In this document: positions 56,990 to 64,000 of the stretch, piece after piece
Layout: every line of letters begins with the position of its first letter
How positions within the stretch are numbered: position 1 is the first letter of the stretch
Origin: an uncultured Exiguobacterium sp.
GTDB lineage: Bacteria; Bacillota; Bacilli; Exiguobacteriales; Exiguobacteriaceae
Length of the DNA: 64,000 nucleotides
Reading direction: 5' to 3'
NCBI GenBank assembly: GCA_913775715.1
Contig: CAJYMC010000007.1
Location: 1-64,000 of the forward strand
The notes under the pieces: model-generated
Told to the model about the DNA's origin: nothing
Database searches by the model: none
The model's input: only the letters and a program-made list of their open reading frames with translations
Program-made: the position numbers and the translations under genes

Positions 56990-58714
56990 TTATTTTTTGA
57001 TGTCGAAAGTCGTGCTGAGGAAGTCAACGACTTCTTCTGCCGTATCCATATCGAGTACTTGCTCAACGATTGCTTCACACTCTGACTTGTTGAGGCGTGT
57101 CATCAAGCTACGTGCGCGAAGGACAGATGATGCTGACATCGAGAACTCATCGAGACCAAGACCAAGAAGGATTGGAAGAGCCAATTCTTCTCCTGCCATC
57201 TCACCACACATGCCGACCCATTTGCCTGCTTTGTGTGCTTCAGTGATGACGTTGTTCAAGAGGTTCAAGATCGCTGGGTTGAACGGTTGATACAGGTATG
57301 ATACTTTTTCGTTCATCCGGTCTGCCGCCATCGTGTATTGAATCAAATCGTTCGTTCCGACAGAGAAGAAGTCGACTTCTTTTGCGAACTGACGAGCCAT
57401 GACCGCTGTTGCTGGAATCTCGACCATCATACCGACTTCGATGTCTTCTGATACTGTTACGCCTTCAGCTTGGAGGTTAGCTTTCTCTTCAAGGAGAAGT
57501 GCTTTTGCAGCACGGAACTCTTCGATCGTTGCGATCATCGGGAACATGACAGCCAGTTTACCGTATGCACTCGCACGAAGAAGTGCGCGTAATTGCGTAC
57601 GGAACAAATCTGTTTGATCGAGACAGAGACGGATCGCGCGGTAACCGAGGAACGGGTTCATCTCGTGTGGGAGATCAAGGTACGACAATTCTTTATCGCC
57701 ACCGATATCAAGTGTCCGGATGACGACTTTTTTATCGCCCATCGATTCGAGAACCGTTTTGTAAGCTGTGAACTGCTCATCTTCCGTTGGGAACGTCTCT
57801 GCATCCATGTAGAGGAATTCCGTACGGTAGAGACCGACTGCTTCTGCACCGTTATCTAAAACGCCTTTGACATCGTTTGGTGTACCGATGTTTGCAGCGA
57901 GCTCGACGTGATGACCATCTGCCGTCATTGTTTTTTCGTTCTTGAGTTTTTTCCACTCTTCTTTTTGTGCGATGTATGCTGCGCGTTTTGCTTCATATTC
58001 AGCCACTTGCTCTTCGCTTGGGTTGACGATGACGTCACCTTCAGCACCATCAAGGATGAGGAGATCGCCGTGTTTAACATCCGTCAAGACGACTTTTGTA
58101 CCGACGACTGCTGGGATTTCGAGTGAACGTGACATGATGGCAGAGTGCGATGTCCGGCCACCAATGTTCGTTGCGAAACCTTTAGCATATTTACGGTTCA
58201 ATTGAGCTGTATCTGAAGGAGTCAAGTCTTCTGCGATGATGATAACTTCCTCATTGATTTGAGCTGGAGTGACGAACGTGATACCGAGAAGGTGAGCCAT
58301 CGTCCGTTTCGTAACGTCGCGGACGTCAGCTGCACGTTCGCGCATGTATTCGTTATCCATTGATTCGAAAATCATGACCATCATGTTCGCGACTTCATCG
58401 AGTGCTTTTGCAGCATTTGCTTGCTCGTCCTCGATTTTTGCGTTCACCTGACTGACGATTTCCGGATCTTCTAAGATAAGAAGGTGAGCCGAGAAGATCT
58501 CCGCTTTATCTGGACCTAATTCTTGTAAGGTATTTTCACGAATGACTTCGAGTTCCGTCTTCGATTTTGCGATCGCTGCTTGGAAACGTTCTTTTTCAGC
58601 AGCTGCATCCTCGATTTTGTGCGATGGAATCTCAAAGACCGGTGTTTCCATCACGAATGCTTTTGCAATCGCGATCCCTGCAGAAGCGCCAATTCCTTTG
58701 ATATGTTGTGCCAT
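56990..58714 (-). CDS. ptsI: PTS enzyme I
   Basis: 574 residues. Enzyme I takes phosphate from PEP and passes it to HPr. Phosphohistidine in [18 protein letters not shown] (about 188), PEP-binding [11 protein letters not shown] (about 293), [22 protein letters not shown] and [18 protein letters not shown] (about 448). ATG 58714 has GAGGG 8 bases upstream; the ATG two codons earlier is too close. In B. subtilis ptsH precedes ptsI; no HPr gene lies in the roughly 350 bases upstream here, so ptsH is elsewhere. Strong codon bias suggests high expression. Confidence 0.96.
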   Translation of the reverse strand: MAQHIKGIGASAGIAIAKAFVMETPVFEIPSHKIEDAAAEKERFQAAIAKSKTELEVIRENTLQELGPDKAEIFSAHLLILEDPEIVSQVNAKIEDEQANAAKALDEVANMMVMIFESMDNEYMRERAADVRDVTKRTMAHLLGITFVTPAQINEEVIIIAEDLTPSDTAQLNRKYAKGFATNIGGRTSHSAIMSRSLEIPAVVGTKVVLTDVKHGDLLILDGAEGDVIVNPSEEQVAEYEAKRAAYIAQKEEWKKLKNEKTMTADGHHVELAANIGTPNDVKGVLDNGAEAVGLYRTEFLYMDAETFPTEDEQFTAYKTVLESMGDKKVVIRTLDIGGDKELSYLDLPHEMNPFLGYRAIRLCLDQTDLFRTQLRALLRASAYGKLAVMFPMIATIEEFRAAKALLLEEKANLQAEGVTVSEDIEVGMMVEIPATAVMARQFAKEVDFFSVGTNDLIQYTMAADRMNEKVSYLYQPFNPAILNLLNNVITEAHKAGKWVGMCGEMAGEELALPILLGLGLDEFSMSASSVLRARSLMTRLNKSECEAIVEQVLDMDTAEEVVDFLSTTFDIKK

Positions 58715-58973
58715 GTGCATTACCCTCTTTTCAGTAAGTTTTTTTAACGCGACGACTTCGTTTCTTAGCTATCTATAGATACCCATAAACGCCTCTCTCT
58801 TAACGAGCCTTCTGCGCACTCTCCCTCGAATGAAAACGTAGACATTTCCCGGAACAGCAAACGCATCGTTTCTTGAAGTGTCTCAACATTTCACCTGTAT
58901 AATCCTATCATATTGTGAAACGGGCAACAATTGTTTGAAACCAAGCATTTCGACAAATTGTCGAACGGATTTT

Positions 58974-58988
58974 ATGAAAGCGCTTGCG
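58974..58988. promoter_or_regulatory. Possible cre site between ptsI and pepA
   Basis: ATGAAAGCGCTTGCG matches the CcpA operator pattern in its core (TGAAAGCGCT). It lies about 260 bases upstream of ptsI and about 20 bases before the pepA -35. The rest of the 350-base divergent region holds A/T-rich promoter-like sequence near 58890-58940 (minus) but no reading frame or strong hairpin that I could support. Confidence 0.4.
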
Positions 58989-59008
58989 GTCGATCGAGAG
59001 GCTATCAG

Positions 59009-59037
59009 TTGGAAAATGGCTGCAAACACTTCATACT
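59009..59037 (+). promoter_or_regulatory. Likely pepA promoter
   Basis: TTGGAA (59009-59014), 17-base spacer, CATACT (59032-59037), 30 bases before the pepA start codon. Confidence 0.5.
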
Positions 59038-59067
59038 AATAGATACTAGTCAAAGGGGGAGTTTTAT

Positions 59068-60480
59068 ATGCAAACGAATCAATCCGTAGACGTACTTGTT
59101 GTCGGGATTTCTGGAAATCAACCGCTCGATGAACGGTTACAAGCATTATATGGTGACAAATTAGAAGAGTGGGTCCGTCAAGGTGATATTTCAACGAAAC
59201 GCGGAGAATTGCGTCTATTGCCAACGTTAGCGGGAGACGTGGCACGTGTACTGTTCGTTGGACTCGGGAAAGTCGACCAACTCTCGCAAGACGATTTACG
59301 TCGCTTGCTCGGAAAAGCAGCACAACACGTTAAAGCACGTCGCTTAGAACATGTCACAGTTGATGCGACGACATTCCCAGGGCAACCAGTCGAGCTGATT
59401 GCTGAGACATTCACCCTCGCTACATATGAGGTCAAACATTATAAGACGTCGCCTTCGAAAGCGTACACGTTACATCTGACGGTCTTACCTTCTGAAGACG
59501 AAGCCGTCCTTCGTGGAACAGCCTTAGGCGAAGCGACGAACTTAGCGCGTCGTCTCGTAACGATGCCCGGGAATCTTTTGACGGCGCCAGCGCTTGCGGA
59601 CGAAGCACGTTTCATCGCGGAGCGTCATGGGCATGATCTCCGAATCATCGATAAGGAAGAGATGGAAGCACTCGGGATGGGTGCCTTGCTTGCCGTCAAC
59701 CAAGGATCCGTCATTCCGCCAAAATTAATTGTCCTTGAATATAAAGGATCAGCAGAAGCACCGATCGCGGTCGTCGGGAAGGGCGTCACGTTCGATACAG
59801 GTGGTTATTCCATCAAACCGAAAGACGGGATCGTCGGAATGAAAGGCGACATGGGGGGAGCGGCAGCCGTTCTTGGTCTGTTCGAAGCACTCGGTCAACT
59901 GAAGCCAGATGTTCACGTCATCGGTGTCATTCCAGCAACCGACAACATGATTTCCGGGGACGCCTTTAAGCCGGATGACGTCATTACGTCGATGGCAGGA
60001 AAAACGATTGAAGTCTTGAACACGGATGCGGAAGGACGGCTTGTCCTTGCTGACGCAGTCACGTACGTCAAAGAGTATCAACCCAAAGCGATCATCGATC
60101 TCGCAACGTTGACAGGTGGTGTCCTTGTCGCGCTTGGAACAGAAATCACAGGTGCGTTGACGAACGATGCGTCACTTTACGAACGCTTTGAACAGGTGAC
60201 GAAAGAGACGAATGAGATGGTCTGGCAAATGCCGTATGTCGATGCGTTCATTAAACAAGTCCGTCGTTCGGAAGTCGCAGACTTGAACAACTCACCGGGA
60301 CGCATGGGACATATGATCTTCGGTGGTGCGTTCGTCGGGGAATTCGTCGGTGACACACCATGGCTACACCTCGATATCGCGGGAACATCGGAACAGAATC
60401 AAGCGTCTGAGATTGGTCCAAAAGGAGCGACAGGCGTCATGGTTCGTAGTCTGTATCGATTCGTCGAGCAAGAAAAATGA
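59068..60480 (+). CDS. pepA: Leucyl aminopeptidase (M17)
   Basis: 470 residues; cytosolic aminopeptidase with two metal ions. Signature NTDAEGRLVLADA (about 330), metal and active-site residues in VGKGVTFDTGGYSIKP (about 235) and MKGDMGGAAAV. The N-terminal macro-like domain covers about 1-155. Releases N-terminal residues, in general peptide turnover. AAGGGGGAG before the ATG. Overlaps the small membrane protein gene that follows. Confidence 0.95.
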   Translation: MQTNQSVDVLVVGISGNQPLDERLQALYGDKLEEWVRQGDISTKRGELRLLPTLAGDVARVLFVGLGKVDQLSQDDLRRLLGKAAQHVKARRLEHVTVDATTFPGQPVELIAETFTLATYEVKHYKTSPSKAYTLHLTVLPSEDEAVLRGTALGEATNLARRLVTMPGNLLTAPALADEARFIAERHGHDLRIIDKEEMEALGMGALLAVNQGSVIPPKLIVLEYKGSAEAPIAVVGKGVTFDTGGYSIKPKDGIVGMKGDMGGAAAVLGLFEALGQLKPDVHVIGVIPATDNMISGDAFKPDDVITSMAGKTIEVLNTDAEGRLVLADAVTYVKEYQPKAIIDLATLTGGVLVALGTEITGALTNDASLYERFEQVTKETNEMVWQMPYVDAFIKQVRRSEVADLNNSPGRMGHMIFGGAFVGEFVGDTPWLHLDIAGTSEQNQASEIGPKGATGVMVRSLYRFVEQEK

Positions 60481-60647
60481 GACGTTGGAATCTACTCGGT
60501 GTTTTGTTGACGATTCTTGCCGTCGTCTGGTATTTGGATGCGCGAGATCGTCTATCGCTCGGTCTCGTAACGTTCATCGGTATCTTCACCGTCTTATCAC
60601 TACTGCGTTCTTTCCGGGAGAAGACGAATGATCGTCATCGGAATTGA
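60477..60647 (+). CDS. Small two-helix membrane protein (56 residues)
   Basis: ATG at 60477 overlaps the pepA stop (ATGA) and the frame runs 56 codons to TGA at 60645. The product has two hydrophobic segments (about 5-19, LLGVLLTILAVVWYL; and about 28-43, LGLVTFIGIFTVLSLL) separated by a charged DARDRLS loop, with a basic tail SFREKTNDRHRN. The last 20 bases overlap the DUF429 gene. Without this gene there would be 147 unexplained bases between two tightly packed genes. No strong RBS, so translation is probably coupled to pepA. Function unknown. Confidence 0.65.
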   Translation: MRRWNLLGVLLTILAVVWYLDARDRLSLGLVTFIGIFTVLSLLRSFREKTNDRHRN

Positions 60648-61296
60648 TGCGGCAAAGGCGGGCTGGGTCGTCGTTATGTACGAAAACGGTCGTTATACGG
60701 GATCGGTCGAACGGACACTTGCAAATATTCCTAGAGCTGACCGGATTTGGGTCGATATGCCGATTGGTTTAACGGAAGGACGACGCGAAACGGATCAACT
60801 GTTGCGACAGGAATTACGTCCTGGGCGAACGAGCAGTGTCTTTAATGCCCCGTTCCTCAGTGCGCTGACAGCTTCTACCTATATGGAAGCAAATGATTTA
60901 GCCAAACAACATGCGGGGATCGGGCTTTCAAAACAAGCGTGGTATCTATTACCGAAAATCCGAGAAGTTCGCAGCGTATATCGAACGGAGATGATTGAAG
61001 CCCATCCGGAAGTCTGTTTCGCGCGACTCGCCGGTCATCCGGCACGTTTTTCAAAGAAGACGACCGAAGGAATTGCGGAACGAATCGAATTGCTCGAGCG
61101 CTTTGATTGTCCGCCGTTATGGGAACAGCGTCAGTCGCATGTTGCGGTCGATGATTGGCTTGACGCTTGTCTGCTTGCGACGGGCGCCCGTTTTCCGTGT
61201 GATTACTTGCCGGCGAGTCGACCGGTGGATCCGGAAGGGTATCCGTTATATGCAGCTGTACCTAAAAAATCACCCTCACCGAAATGGTGTGGGTGA
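60628..61296 (+). CDS. DUF429 family protein
   Basis: 222 residues with an RNase H-like fold start: VIGIDAAKAGWVVVM, then IWVDMPIGLTEGRRETDQLLR (about 41) and VFNAPFLSALTA; EAHPEVCFARLAG (about 125) and DDWLDACLLATGA (about 173). These acid residues suggest a nuclease-like metal site, but no activity is established for the family. GGGAGAAG before the ATG. Its end overlaps the convergent AI-2E gene by 21 bases. Confidence 0.85.
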   Translation: MIVIGIDAAKAGWVVVMYENGRYTGSVERTLANIPRADRIWVDMPIGLTEGRRETDQLLRQELRPGRTSSVFNAPFLSALTASTYMEANDLAKQHAGIGLSKQAWYLLPKIREVRSVYRTEMIEAHPEVCFARLAGHPARFSKKTTEGIAERIELLERFDCPPLWEQRQSHVAVDDWLDACLLATGARFPCDYLPASRPVDPEGYPLYAAVPKKSPSPKWCG

Positions 61297-61297
61297 T
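61264..61297. terminator. Terminator hairpin inside overlapping gene ends
   Basis: ATCACCCTCACC-gaaat-GGTGTGGGTGAT (61269-61280 with 61286-61297). On the minus strand six T follow the stem. The hairpin lies within the last codons of both DUF429 and the convergent permease gene. Confidence 0.75.
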
Positions 61298-62400
61298 CCT
61301 TTCACGAAGTCCCAGATGTAATGGAAAATCTGTGCATTGTAGAGTGCTTTTAAGATGACGGCAATCAATGGTCCGAGGATTAATCCGAAGACGCCGAAGA
61401 ATTTGATCCCGACGAACAACGCGATCAATGCCGTGATCGGTTGAATGCCAATGTTGTCGCCAACGATCTTCGGTTCCATGATGTTGCGCTGGAGAATGAC
61501 AACGGCATACAAAATGCCAAGTCCGATTGCAAGCGTCGTATCTCCTGTGATCACCGAATAGGCGATCCAAGGCAGGAAGACGGAACCAGTACCGAGATAC
61601 GGTAAGATGTCGAAGAAGGCAGCGATGAAAGCCACTGCAAATGGATGATCGACACCAATGATGAATAAACCGATCAGGACGATGAAGAACGTGATCGTGA
61701 TCAAGGTGAATTGTGCTTTGATATAGCCAAACAGGGCGGAGCGTAAACTCAAGAAGACGGATTCGAAACGAGCGAACCAAGGAAGCATCTCGTAGCGTTT
61801 CAACCGCATCTCATACTGGTGCCAATCCTTTGCGATGAAGAACCAAGCGAGCAAGACGATGACGAAAATCAACGCAATCGATGGTAAGGTCGCAAGAACG
61901 GATTGAAGCATCATCGCAACACTTTTTGAGCCTTCCCCAATCGCACTCGCAAGCGAACTCCCAAGCGATTGAATACTGTTTTGGACCGTATTTTGTTGGG
62001 ATGGTTCTAGTGAACGTAAAGCTTCAGACGCATCGTTCCAAATCGGTGCCAGTTTTTCGTTGTATAGCTTTTGAAAATAAAGGCTCAACTCCTGGATTTG
62101 TGCCGGTAATTGATTGGCGACAAATACGAGACCACGAATCAACTGCATGATGATCAACGCAAGGGAACCAATCAATAGACCACTGATCAAAATGATTGAT
62201 AATAACGCACCCCACCCACGATTAATCCGCAATCGCTTTTGAAAGAAATCGACGAGCGGACGGCTGAAAAGAGCAAGCAGAAACGCAAAGACAAACGGGT
62301 ACAAAATGGACGAGAGGCGGATGAGTAACCATCCAACAGCTACGAAGGCGAAGATCACCGTCAAGAACCGGGCCATTTGCCAAAGACGTTCAGTCGACAC
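61276..62400 (-). CDS. AI-2E family transporter (permease)
   Basis: 374 residues with about seven to eight transmembrane helices, of the TqsA/PerM/YdbI group. The N-terminal pair (about 8-50), an amphipathic middle with LSLYFQKLYNEKLAPIW, and the C-terminal FFDILPYLGTGSVFLPWIAYSV (about 265) and EPKIVGDNIGIQPITALIALFVG (about 315) are typical. Members export AI-2 or act as Na+/H+ antiporters or other exporters; the substrate here is unknown even though luxS is in the window. GTG 62400 has GAGGTG 6 bases upstream; TTG 62409 is possible. Confidence 0.85.
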   Translation of the reverse strand: MSTERLWQMARFLTVIFAFVAVGWLLIRLSSILYPFVFAFLLALFSRPLVDFFQKRLRINRGWGALLSIILISGLLIGSLALIIMQLIRGLVFVANQLPAQIQELSLYFQKLYNEKLAPIWNDASEALRSLEPSQQNTVQNSIQSLGSSLASAIGEGSKSVAMMLQSVLATLPSIALIFVIVLLAWFFIAKDWHQYEMRLKRYEMLPWFARFESVFLSLRSALFGYIKAQFTLITITFFIVLIGLFIIGVDHPFAVAFIAAFFDILPYLGTGSVFLPWIAYSVITGDTTLAIGLGILYAVVILQRNIMEPKIVGDNIGIQPITALIALFVGIKFFGVFGLILGPLIAVILKALYNAQIFHYIWDFVKGSPTPFR

Positions 62401-62489
62401 AAGCAACACCTCTTAATGGATTATGTAGAATTGATATCATCATATCATGTTTAGGTAGGGAACGAGTCATTCAAAAGGAGGAGAAAGCG

Positions 62490-62675
62490 ATGCGTAAAAG
62501 AGAAATCGGATTATTTGCTGCGTTGATTGCTGCGACATCTGTCGGAATCCGGGAATGGAAGAAAAATCAGGAGTTCGCGCAACGTGTCAAACATGAGACG
62601 GAGGCGCACGTACGTCAAGCAATCGTGGAGGGTCAGACAGATGGAACAGATGAAGACACTGCAACAAAAGGTTGA
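62490..62675 (+). CDS. Small protein with N-terminal membrane segment
   Basis: 61 residues, ATG after a strong AAAGGAGGAGAAAG. One hydrophobic stretch (about 6-20, IGLFAALIAATSVGI), then a charged helical tail rich in Glu, Lys and Asp. Its last 35 bases overlap the MazG-like gene start, so both are likely translated from one message. No family recognised. Confidence 0.65.
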   Translation: MRKREIGLFAALIAATSVGIREWKKNQEFAQRVKHETEAHVRQAIVEGQTDGTDEDTATKG

Positions 62676-63528
62676 TGCGACGATTCGTTCGCTCGGAGGG
62701 TATTTTCGACCGTTATCTGGTCTCGCACGCTTGACTGAAGAAATCGGTGAGGTCGGCGAAGCACTGGAACAAAATGATGTAGAAGCCCTTCGCTTGGAGC
62801 TTGTCGATGTCTTGATGATCTCGACCTGTCTTGCGAATCAATACGTGGCGGATCTTGCAGCACAGCACGAGACGCTTGGGACAGCAAACGATGATCAGGT
62901 CGGTTCGTTTTATCGACTTGCGCATGAAGCTGGTCAAGTCGCACGTGTCATGAATGGATACGAAGGGGATAAACCGCCTAAAGCGAAGGATTCAGTCATT
63001 CCAATCGGTCATTCCATCGCACGCCTGCAACGTGAACTGTTTCGTTTAGCACGACCGCTTCAACTTGATTTACTGACAGAAATCGACCGGACGAATGAGA
63101 AGAATCTCAAGCGGGATAAAACACGCTTCGCATTGACGCGGGATCCCATCACGGAAGAGACGATTGATCATTTCCGGAGTGCGACAGGGAGCGATGTGCG
63201 CCTCTGGGGAGCCCCTGTATACGAGGAGAACCAAACGATAGAGGACAACATGGAAGCAGCATTACCGTCACTCCGACGTTTTCTCCGATGTGCGTCGATT
63301 GAGGAGATCGAGGCATTCGTCTTTGAAGCACCGATGGAACGCTCGCGTAGTTTGGTTGAGGTGAAAGAACTTGCGGACGAAATGGGACGTTTAATTAAGG
63401 AACGGACACCGCTTGACTTCAAGGACTCACCGTATCGGTTGGAAGTCTTTGCGCCACAACTCGGTCCAATCTCACCGTATCACGCGGAAGACGACCATCG
63501 AATGTTTCTCGTTCTCTATGTAGATTAA
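62641..63528 (+). CDS. MazG-like pyrophosphohydrolase fused to an unknown C-terminal domain
   Basis: 295 residues from ATG 62641 with GGAGGG upstream. The N-terminal 110 residues have the all-alpha NTP pyrophosphatase pattern: GLARLTEEIGEVGEAL (EEXXE; about 22-37) and LRLELVDVLMISTCLANQY (ExxD; about 47). From about 140 the sequence is a different domain, with FALTRDPITEETIDHFRSA, LPSLRRFLRCASIEEIEAFVFE and a C-terminal HRMFLVLYVD strand, which I do not recognise. It could be a house-cleaning nucleotide hydrolase with an added sensing or substrate domain. Confidence 0.7.
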   Translation: MEQMKTLQQKVDATIRSLGGYFRPLSGLARLTEEIGEVGEALEQNDVEALRLELVDVLMISTCLANQYVADLAAQHETLGTANDDQVGSFYRLAHEAGQVARVMNGYEGDKPPKAKDSVIPIGHSIARLQRELFRLARPLQLDLLTEIDRTNEKNLKRDKTRFALTRDPITEETIDHFRSATGSDVRLWGAPVYEENQTIEDNMEAALPSLRRFLRCASIEEIEAFVFEAPMERSRSLVEVKELADEMGRLIKERTPLDFKDSPYRLEVFAPQLGPISPYHAEDDHRMFLVLYVD

Positions 63529-63573
63529 AAAATGATCCGCCTGCTCCTTTGAGTAAGGCGGATCATTTTTTAA
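63527..63573. terminator. Bidirectional terminator
   Basis: AAAAAATGATCCGCC pairs with GGCGGATCATTTTTT over a CTGCTCCTTTGAGTAA loop; overlaps both neighbouring stop codons. Confidence 0.9.
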
Positions 63574-64000
63574 TGTGAATGAGACGATGCTGCCTCATCT
63601 TGAGTCTGCCATTTTTTCATGAATCGTTGAATCCGAGCGATCGCTTCTTGGAGTTGTTCAATCGAACTCGCATAACTTGCCCGGACGTAACCTTCACCGC
63701 TTGTTCCGAAGACGGATCCTGGAACGACAGCGACGCGCTCAGCGAGTAACAATTGTTCGGCGAACTGCTCACTTGTTAGCCCGGTATGACCGATGTACGG
63801 AAAAGCATAGAAAGCGCCACCCGGTAAATGCGTCGGGAGACCCGCATCGTTTAACGCCTTGACGAAGTAGTTCCGGCGTTGCCGATAACTCGTCACCATA
63901 TCAGGGACTGTCTTATGACGTGAACGGAGTGCTTCGATTCCCGCAAATTGAACGAGTGTCGGGGCACACATCATCCCGTATTGATGCACCTTCAGCATCG
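63570..64000 (-). CDS. Class I/II aminotransferase, C-terminal part
   Basis: The last 143 residues of a PLP aminotransferase whose start lies beyond the window. YGMMCAPTLVQFAGIEAL follows the PLP-lysine region (outside), and LPGGAFYAFPYIGHTG, VAVVPGSVFGTSGEGYVRASYASS (with the substrate-carboxylate Arg in VRAS) are typical of the PatA/aspartate aminotransferase Ib-type group. The exact substrate cannot be told. A short polar tail (QDEAASSHSH) ends the protein. Confidence 0.85.
   Translation of the reverse strand, partial: MLKVHQYGMMCAPTLVQFAGIEALRSRHKTVPDMVTSYRQRRNYFVKALNDAGLPTHLPGGAFYAFPYIGHTGLTSEQFAEQLLLAERVAVVPGSVFGTSGEGYVRASYASSIEQLQEAIARIQRFMKKWQTQDEAASSHSH

Overview
The window reads as a chromosomal stretch of a Bacillales firmicute, most like Exiguobacterium. 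Reasons: Gram-positive ribosome-binding sites ahead of nearly every gene; many genes whose closest recognisable relatives are B. subtilis yus, yut, yun, yum and yui genes in similar groupings; short HisG paired with HisZ; and Firmicute control elements (S-box, FMN riboswitch, GlcT antiterminator site, and FadR, Rex, CymR and SigB type sites). The genus is an inference from gene content, not from a marker gene. No prophage, CRISPR array, rRNA or tRNA gene was seen. The only mobile DNA is the 3' end of an IS3-family insertion sequence at the left edge.

Layout. 1-1.2 kb: IS3 end and a lipoprotein. 1.2-8.9 kb: a complete histidine pathway, with a divergent histidinol phosphatase followed by hisZGDCBHAFIE in one tightly overlapping operon. 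9-12.3 kb: two membrane proteins, proline dehydrogenase and a DUF2785 protein. 12.3-13.7 kb: an intergenic region with two copies of an unassigned structured RNA element, and a small minus-strand operon. 13.7-21 kb: fatty acid beta-oxidation (fadNAE) behind FadR-type boxes, then a DinB-like protein, yusI, gcvH and a thioredoxin-like protein. 21-27.5 kb: a candidate long non-coding RNA, then a sulfur block (yrrT-luxS-mccA-mccB, S-box, metNPQ) for S-adenosylhomocysteine recycling, homocysteine-to-cysteine conversion and methionine uptake. 27.6-34.2 kb: an MFS transporter and the sufCDSUB Fe-S cluster operon. 34.2-50.3 kb: a run of yun/yut/yum-type genes, including lipA, glpX, NifU-like and ErpA-like Fe-S proteins, ribU with an FMN riboswitch, ferredoxin-NADP reductase and NADH dehydrogenase with a Rex-type site. 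50.3-58.7 kb: glucose PTS (glcT, two ptsG paralogues, ptsI) and a multidrug exporter. 59-64 kb: leucyl aminopeptidase, an unlisted-size 56-codon membrane protein gene, a DUF429 protein, an AI-2E family permease, a MazG-like fusion protein and the end of an aminotransferase.

The most interesting signal is a structured RNA element of about 150 nt present three times (12356-12503 plus, 12740-12590 minus, 47181-47328 plus). All copies share the same unpaired-looking motifs, but their helices differ in sequence while keeping pairing. Each copy lies just after the stop codon of an unrelated gene and just before a long terminator-like hairpin, in the sense orientation. I could not match it to a known RNA class. 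A second candidate is a roughly 315-nt RNA at about 21110-21425 with its own promoter and terminator. Neither could be checked against databases here.
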